In this document: positions 57,775 to 64,000 of the stretch, piece by piece
How the letters are laid out: each line of letters opens with the position of its first letter
Numbering within the stretch: position 1 is the stretch's first letter
From: Neurospora tetrasperma FGSC 2508
Lineage: Eukaryota > Ascomycota > Sordariomycetes > Sordariales > Sordariaceae
DNA: 64,000 bases
Direction of reading: 5' to 3'
Assembly (NCBI RefSeq): GCF_000213175.1
Contig: NW_009799100.1
Span: 3,629,748-3,693,747, forward strand
Notes under the pieces: model-generated
Seen by the model: only the letters and a program-made list of their open reading frames with translations
The model's database searches: none
What the model was told of the DNA's origin: nothing
Made by a program: the position numbers and the translations under genes

Positions 57775-59213
57775 TTAAAGAGAAGGAGCAGCAGTGGTGG
57801 TGGTCTCGGCCGCCTCTGACCCAGCAGCAGCAGCAGCAGCAGCACCTTCCGCGGTGTTAGCGTGGAACCCATCTACCGTGAGAGTAACGGCACCGGCTTG
57901 GACAAGCTGTATACGTATTGGGTTAGTCTCAATTCAGATAAGAAAACCATCCAGGTAGGTAAACTTACAGCACGCGACAAATCATCAATCAAATCATCGG
58001 CATCCTCAATACCCACGCACAGGCGAATGATATCCTCGGGCATCTGCCTTTCGGCGCGCGTCTTAGCGTCAATGGAGGCATGGCTCATTCGGCAAGGCAT
58101 GCTGATCAGCGAGTTCACGCAGCCAAAGCTGACCGAGATGCCCCAGAGCCTCGCGGCCTCGACAATGCGCTCGCTCAGCGCCACATCGCCCGTCTCAAAC
58201 GACAGCACGGCGCCAGCGCCGCGGGCCATCGACCAGTGCAAGTCGTACTGCGGGTGCGACTTGAGACCGGGGTAGCGCACCTTGAAACCGTGCGACTCGA
58301 GGAACTCGGCGATGCGCTGCGCGTTGGCCTGCTGCTTCTCCATGCGGATGGCTAGAGTCTTGACACCGCGCATGAGGAGGAAGGAGTCGTTGGGCGAGAG
58401 ACCGCAGCCGGTGGCGTTGATGGTGAAGTACATTTTGTCGCCCAACTCGGTGTCGTTGACGGCAATGACACCCGCCATGATGTCGTGGTGGCCCGACAGG
58501 TACTTGGTGCCGGACTCGTAGACGATATCAGCGCCCACGTCAAGCGGGTTGAACAGCATAGGCGAGAGCATGGTGTTGTCGACGACAACCACAGCCTTCT
58601 CGTTAGCCTCGTGCGTGATGCGCGCAATCGTGGGGATGTCGCAGATCTTGATAAGAGGGTTCGTGGGGGTCTCGAGCAGGACCATGGCGGTCTTGGGGGA
58701 GATGATCTGGCGCACACTTTCGACGTTGGTGGTGTCGACGTGGTGAACGATGACGCCCTGGTTATTCTTGAGGTAGGTCAAAAGGCGGTTGGTACCGCCG
58801 TACAGGTCGTCGCCGGTGATGACCTCGTCGCCGGGCTTAAGCAGGCGGGTGATGACGTCGAGAGCGCCCATGCCGGAACTGACGGACAAGCAGCGGTTCG
58901 CGTTCATGATCTTGGCCAAGTGGCGCTCGAGATGGGTGCGGGTCGGGTTGCCGGAGCGAGTGTAATCGTACTCGCTGCCGCCGTTGGAAGACGACTGCTT
59001 GAAGGTAGCGGACTGGTAGATGGGGATGCTCGAGGCGCCATACTGGTCCTTGGTCTCGGTGTAGACGAGCTCGGTGGCCAAGGCATATCTTCGGCCATTG
59101 TGAGGGCTCGAGGGTGCGGGTGATGGCGGGAGATGGTGGCCGTCAAGGTCTAGACGAGAAAAGACCTTCTTGGCGGCTTGCGCGGCCGGGCTGTCACTGT
59201 TGGGAGTCGACAT
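57775..59213 (-). CDS. met-2: Cystathionine beta-lyase (PLP enzyme)
   Basis: Cleaves cystathionine to homocysteine, pyruvate and ammonia in methionine synthesis, using pyridoxal phosphate. CDS complement(join(57775..57906,57969..59213)), 458 aa, one 62-bp intron in phase 0. The conserved N-terminal part has YGASSIPIYQSATFKQ. Then come EYDYTRSGNPTR, the SSGMGAL phosphate-binding region, and the PLP lysine Lys237 in YESGTKYLSGHHD. The end is GIEDADDLIDDLSRA-LVQA. The choice of beta-lyase (Neurospora met-2, yeast STR3) over cystathionine gamma-lyase or gamma-synthase rests on the ETPTNPLIKI and SFGCVNSLISMPCRMSHASI patterns; related enzymes are hard to separate by eye. The last exon adds an Ala-rich and Thr-rich tail from a GCT microsatellite. 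The ATG at 59213 is the first Met; no ATG lies upstream in frame nearby. A TGAGTCA element is 138 bp upstream. Confidence 0.88.
57820..57843 (-). repeat. GCT microsatellite coding for Ala in the met-2 tail
   Basis: Seven or so consecutive GCT codons near the end of the reading frame, encoding poly-Ala outside the conserved enzyme fold. Length is expected to vary between strains. Confidence 0.8.
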
Positions 59214-61275
59214 ATTTGTCGTTGTGAGGATGTGGTGTGGTGGTGAGAAGGTTGTAGAAGCTGTCACCGCTTCTGTATAGCTTTTCGGTGCTGCTGTTTC
59301 TGCTGGCGTACCGGTAGTATGGGTGGAACGGATAGAGGCCGATGGTGTGATGAGTCAAAGCGCGACGTCTTTGATTTGGGCAGGTCTAGGCGATATGCGG
59401 CGGCGACGGGAGCGAAGAACGGAGGAGTGTAGTGGATCTGGAGATGCTGGTGGTAGTACGTGGAACCTGGGCCTGGATTGAGGGGCAAATTGCGGTTGGT
59501 AGCTGGACGTTAAGTCTCTTGGAAGGACGGGTCATACAAATCCGAGTTGAATCAGGGAATTCAGTATGTAAATTATTGATGGTCGAGTATAAACATGCAG
59601 GAGAAAAAGAAGAGAAAAGAAAATGGCGAAATCAGGGCCAGTTATAATAAGACGAAACCGATCGAGACGGGCAACGGTGGACCTTCGGGGCAATATCGTG
59701 CCAGTGACTCCCCGGTTGGACGAGTTAAAGTTCCAGATTGGGGCCCCTGGTTCCCCAAGATTTGTGCCCGGTGAGGGTGTGGATTGTGGATGGAGGATGG
59801 ATGTGTCGATGACTGGTGGTTGCCAACTCGCGTGGACGGGACTGGATGTCCGGCGGGGGTGGATGGATGAACTGGGGACGGCATTCGGGGTGGTGGGGTG
59901 TTGTCACCCTCTGTCGCGGTTGCCGTCCAGCGGTACATTGGTGCCGAGGACCTACAGAGTTGGAGCTACACTACAATTGTGGTTGGTCCCTTGCAGCAGC
60001 AGCAGCTGTAGTGTAGCCGTCCACCCAATTCGGTTCGTCGACCGCTTCATGCCGTCTTTTAGGTTTGTTACTTTCGTCCGGCTTTCCTCGAGTTGAATCA
60101 TCCAAACATCTGGGCCACTTGCAGAGCTAAATCATCATATCCACACCAGATGATAACATCCAGACTCTGTTTACTTTCAACTTGAAATACCACTCATTTC
60201 TCGCAATGGTATCCCAACAACACTCCCGGACACTGTCTCTTCACTAAATTCGCCATCCTTTTCCTGCTTGTCCGACCATCGGCGTTGCGTACGGCTCCAC
60301 CTTCAGCCCAGTGTCGCATTGAGGACGCAACCCGGGGGATCCACGATGGCAAGGTACCCCGCCCGCCCGCCACGTCTCGCTTCCCCATGAGGTACCCGGT
60401 TATCTGCCAGAATGTAGACAATGGTCCATTTGTTCACTAATTATGTGGGGCTTCGAGAATGACGTGCTTGGCCCCCAGCCGCTCGCCGGATATCCAGAAG
60501 TTCGGACACAGAACGGGAGACCGAAACGGAGTTTGTGCTTCGGGATGTGTATTGGTTGCGTTCATTCGGTGAACGGTGTTGAAGGAAATGTGCTGTTTTG
60601 TGTTGGGCTGACCGAAAAATGTTGATATTGCAGCCTCGATTTTGGTTTCGGGGCACTGCTGAGGGATCAGGCAGTTGTCACGTTCAGGCTCCGAAGCCTC
60701 AGACAGACCGGTCAGGCAATCAAACAGGCAAATCAAGAGCCAGGCCGAACAACCATCAGCGTCTGCACAGCCTCGAATGGCTTAAACACCCTGCTTCCTC
60801 TGCCGCACAAGAACATGACGAGGAAACGAGGCTGTATAGATAGGACTCGAAGGACTCGGACAGGACTTCCTCGGTAACCCTTTACAGTCTCGGATCACGA
60901 TTCCTCCTAGAGAGGTCGGACGCAGAAATTGGGACCTGGGTCACACACGGGTAGGACCGATTTGAATGTTCCATAAGACTTCCAGAAACCAAGATAAGCT
61001 GGAGATACCAAAGTAAGGCTACCAGTAAACGGTGCGTTCTATGGGTTTGATAAACTGCGCCTCCGCCTCCTGTTTCGGAGTGTGTACTGTTCCAATTCCT
61101 CTACCTGGTCAGAACAAATGCCCTAGCAAGTCTTTGGCAATGATCGTATGACGCTCGTGATACTTTCCAAAGTTTCTTCGCTGTCCTTTGATCCCGCAAT
61201 AATGCTGCCTGCTTGGCTGGCACTGTGTTTCTTCTTTAGTTCCCATTTCTCGGGGGTACTGCCCACAACCAAACA
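59214..61275. other. Intergenic region, met-2 promoter and msp1 3' side
   Basis: No gene recognised. It contains the TGAGTCA element at 59351-59357 close to the met-2 start. Confidence 0.6.
59342..59357 (-). promoter_or_regulatory. TGACTCA (CPC1/Gcn4) site overlapping a near-match CYS3 site, met-2 promoter
   Basis: TGAGTCA at 59351-59357 (TGACTCA on the coding strand) lies 138-144 bp upstream of the met-2 start. It directly abuts ATGGTGTGAT (59342-59351), one base away from the Neurospora CYS3 consensus ATGRYRYCAT. This suggests joint cross-pathway and sulfur control, which is inference. Confidence 0.55.
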
Positions 61276-62666
61276 TTAAGACAAAATGTCCTCGGTCTCG
61301 GTCTCGACTTCATAGATCTCCCTCGTGCTCATGGCCGCCTCTGGCCTGATGGAACTGGGACGGCTGTCCGCCGCCAAACTGGGCGCGCCACCCTTGCGAC
61401 CAAAAAAATCATTCGTGCGCAAACCACGCACCGTATTGGGATCCAGCTTCTTTATCGACTTTCCTGCGGCCTTTTGGTTCCGGATAGCCTCCCTCATGGG
61501 AACCATGGCCGCATCACGGCAGGCCTCTTTGAGCTCGCTTCCAGACATGCCTTCCGTTACCATAGCAATGTACTCCAGATCAAATCCGGGGTCGCGCTTT
61601 GTATCGGCGAGGACGAGCTCAAGGATACGCCGGCGCTGGTCCTTGCCTGGAAGCGGGACGGGGAACTTCTTGGGCATTCTGCGGAGAATGGCGTCGTCAA
61701 TGTCGTTGATGCGGTTGGTTGCGCCAAGGACCATAATTCTGGCGGGTTGGCCGAGAGAGTTGGTAGAGGTAAGACCATCCCAGAGAGTCATGAACCTGTT
61801 GTTGTGGTTTTAAGGTTAGCTCCGGAAGGCCAAGGTTACACATGGCGCATTTTGAAGTAGAGCAAAGGGTCACTTACTCGGCTTTGACCATGCCGCTAGC
61901 CTCATGCTCTCCGCTTCTCCTTGTTCCCAAGACGGCATCGATCTCATCAATGAAGATGATGGCCGGCTGCAGCTTTAGCGCAAGCGAGAACACTGCGCGA
62001 ACAAGCTTGTTAGAGTCGCCGTACCACTTTTCTGTAAGAGTCGAGATATGCAGATTGATAAACGAGGCGCCGCTCTCGTGCGCCACAGCTTTCGCCAGCA
62101 TAGTCTTTCCGCAACCAGGAGGGCCATATAGCAAGACGCCCGAAGGCGCGGACAGTAGCGTGCCGCCATGCGAATAGAGCTGCGGCATCGTGAGCGGGTA
62201 AATGATAGCTTCCCTGACCTCCTCGATAATCTCGTCCAGACCGCCGATATCGTCGAACCCAACCGGGATGTCCTCGGGCGCAACTACTTCCAGCGCTACC
62301 TGGCTCTCGTACTCGTTGAGAACGAGGTCCTCAACCCGCACGCTGGAGGGTGAGTCTCCGGGGACCTCATCGTCGGCGAACTCGTCGTTGGCAACCTTGG
62401 ATTTGTCTCGTGACTTTTGTATCCTGGCCAGATTTTGTTGAGCTTTCAGCCTGTTTTGATCGTGCTTAGCACGGTCGGGATCGATGAGCTTTGCGACGTG
62501 GGGGGCGACGTAGTCACGGAAGATGAAGTATACGGATATTGTCTGGAGAGTAAAGTGTCAGCAGATCGTCTTGGGCGCATTGCATCGCGATTAGCAGAGC
62601 CCGTACGGTAGCAGCTAGTAGCAGCCCGGACATGATGTCCTTGGCCACACGCTTATTATCGGTCAT
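61276..62666 (-). CDS. msp1: Msp1/ATAD1 membrane AAA ATPase of the mitochondrial outer membrane
   Basis: Extracts mislocalised tail-anchored proteins from the mitochondrial outer membrane (and peroxisomes), acting as a hexamer on the cytosolic face. CDS complement(join(61276..61795,61878..62542,62607..62666)), 414 aa, introns 64 and 82 bp. One N-terminal membrane segment, about residues 11-30 (IMSGLLLAATTISVYFIF), is split by the first intron. A charged linker follows, then the AAA domain with Walker A GPPGCGKT at 160-167, pore loop EKWYGDSNKL near 191-200, Walker B IIFIDEID at 215-222, sensor and ILRRMPKKF with arginine fingers, and MSGSELKEACRDAAM in the small lid subdomain. The C-terminal tail (after about 370) is Ser/Arg-rich and variable. 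Identity as Msp1 rather than another AAA protein rests on the membrane anchor, WYGDSNKL and RRMPKKF. Confidence 0.93.
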
Positions 62667-63695
62667 TTTGACTTGTAGAGTGAGCCCTGGGCGGGTCGGG
62701 AGGGGAGTGACAGCCCGCGGGTCGCATCCAAGATTTGAGGACTCTTTTGTCGTGGACGTCGTGATCGGAGGACTGGCAAGGGGATACAAGATGTACAGAG
62801 AAACAAGGGCTAATGTAATGAAGCGAACGGCATGCACCGGGCAGCAGCAGTAGTTGTTGTTCGCGTCCAAGTCAATGGACGTGACTGATGGAGGATGGGA
62901 ACTGAATCATTAAAAGTTGAAAATGGGTCCCCTCGAACGGTAGTCCTCGGCTTCAGCTTGCCATGTGCACTGCGTTCGGCCCAAAGAATGGGGCGCCACC
63001 CCAGTGGCTACAATGTGACCTTCCTTGTCAATCTTGCCAAGACCTCACACTTGTCCCCAGTGAATGGTCCCGACTCCCTTGCTTCCGTTCGATCGATCGA
63101 ACCTGACAAAGATTGGATTCGAACTGGAACAACACCGCACTGAAACCAAGCGCCAAAACAACGACTCCAGTCGCACTGCGACACGTGAAGACGCGGCGCC
63201 TGGGCGGATAGCGCAGCTGCTATCGATAAGCTCCTATAAGTGCCAAGAATTGCCCCCTATCGGATCGCATCAGATGGAAAACAGCCAGGGTTCCCTCCAT
63301 TCCGCCTCCACTGCCGCTGTGAACGAGCACCTCGATGGACGACGGAAAGGAAAGCTCGGGCCCCACTCACCCCTGGGCGGCTCGTATGGACGCGGCTCAT
63401 CCCAGAGGGACGACAGCAGGACTTCGACATCACCGCTAGCAATTCCATAATCCGTCGTATCTAATCATTTACAAAACACCATCTTTTCCCTTCCCGTCGA
63501 TCCTTTGTACGAAAATCGATTTACGTCGCATGTGAGATCCAATACCACGCGGTTCTAGTGCCGGGCAGTTCAATAAAGCAACGGCGGATCTCGCGGTTCG
63601 GTTTGGTTCTCTTTACAGTTTCTGTGTATTGTTTTCAACTTGGCAACTTTCAGACGGCCCGCCTCGCTGTTGTCGCAAAAGTATAATTCGCAGCC
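62667..63695. other. Divergent promoter region between msp1 and AP-2 sigma
   Basis: No gene recognised over about 1 kb. It should hold the promoters of both divergent genes. Confidence 0.6.
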
Positions 63696-64000
63696 ATGTT
63701 GTCATTCATTCTCATCCAGAACCGACAGTACGTACCCTTACCTCCTCTTCTACTACATACAAGCGCATCATGTGTCGCAAAGTCGCAACATCATATAGCA
63801 GATGCGCCACACCATACACACACATATACATATCTAAAAAGCCATTGTCGCAAACTCGATAGACTAACACCAATAAACAAAGGGGTAAAACCCGTCTAGC
63901 AAAGTGGTACGTCCCCTACAGCGACGAAGAAAAGATCAAGCTCAAAGGCGAGGTATGTCCAGTTTTCCCTCTTCCCCCCCCCCCCCCCCCCCCCCCCCCC
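63696..64000 (+). CDS. aps2: AP-2 complex sigma subunit, 5' part only
   Basis: Small subunit of the clathrin adaptor AP-2, which selects cargo at the plasma membrane for endocytosis. Coding so far join(63696..63727,63883..63952), 34 residues; the full protein is usually about 143 aa. The N-terminus MLSFILIQNRQGKTRLAKWY followed by VPYSDEEKIKLKGE is diagnostic of sigma-2, not sigma-1 or sigma-3. The first intron is 155 bp and splits the Gln codon in phase 2. A GTATGT donor at 63953 opens a second intron. The window ends inside it, in a run of C, so the remaining exons are missing here. Confidence 0.92.
63974..64000 (+). repeat. C27 homopolymer at window end
   Basis: At least 27 C reaching the end of the window inside an intron of the AP-2 sigma gene. 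Together with the C25 run at the N gap, this looks like a sequence-context-dependent contig end. Confidence 0.9.

Noticed and set aside
59214-59267. Upstream extension of the cystathionine beta-lyase frame
   Set aside because: The upstream first codon is GTG, not ATG; the first Met is at 59213.

Overview
The window looks like a chromosome segment of a filamentous ascomycete, most likely Sordariaceae (Neurospora or Sordaria type). The genes have short introns of mostly 50-90 bp with GTRNGT donors, CTAAC/CTGAC-like branch sites and C-ending codons. They are separated by long intergenic stretches with roughly balanced base composition. There are no operons, and I saw no transposon, CRISPR array, rRNA or convincing tRNA gene. 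I rebuilt the gene models by hand from open frames and splice signals, and every multi-exon model keeps frame across its junctions.

Layout: 0.2-0.8 kb mitochondrial ribosomal protein L11 (+); 3.1-5.9 kb HAL4/SAT4-type kinase (+); 6.9-7.8 kb mitochondrial co-chaperonin Hsp10 (+); a 4.1-kb region without a clear gene; 11.9-13.4 kb secreted AA9 copper monooxygenase (+); 14.1-17.3 kb Rad5/HLTF-like HIRAN-SNF2-RING protein (-).

From 18.8 to 33.6 kb lies the most unusual part: five genes of poorly characterised, mostly low-complexity proteins. Two (18.8 kb - and 22.3 kb +) end in almost the same 28-residue C-terminal motif. They flank a gene (20.5 kb +) with a hydrophobic N-terminus. Two further genes (25.5 kb + and 30.5 kb +) carry DUF3659/LEA-like glycine-aspartate repeats. 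An assembly gap of 903 N and a 25-C run precede the last one.

The right half holds mitochondrial acetolactate synthase (36.2-38.5 kb +), a small metallothionein-like protein (39.9-40.2 kb -), monopolin subunit Csm1/Pcs1 (41.4-43.4 kb -), a nodulin-like MFS transporter (44.2-46.1 kb -), a Tms1/SERINC membrane protein (47.7-49.3 kb +), an 8.5-kb stretch without recognisable genes, cystathionine beta-lyase (57.8-59.2 kb -), Msp1 AAA ATPase (61.3-62.7 kb -), and the first two coding exons of the AP-2 sigma subunit (63.7 kb +), cut off by a C-run at the window edge.

The genes are mostly unrelated housekeeping functions. Two themes stand out. Several products act in mitochondria (L11, Hsp10, acetolactate synthase, Msp1). 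The two amino-acid biosynthesis genes each carry a TGACTCA-type element expected for Gcn4/CPC1 cross-pathway control. The 18.8-33.6 kb cluster is the best candidate for an undescribed system.
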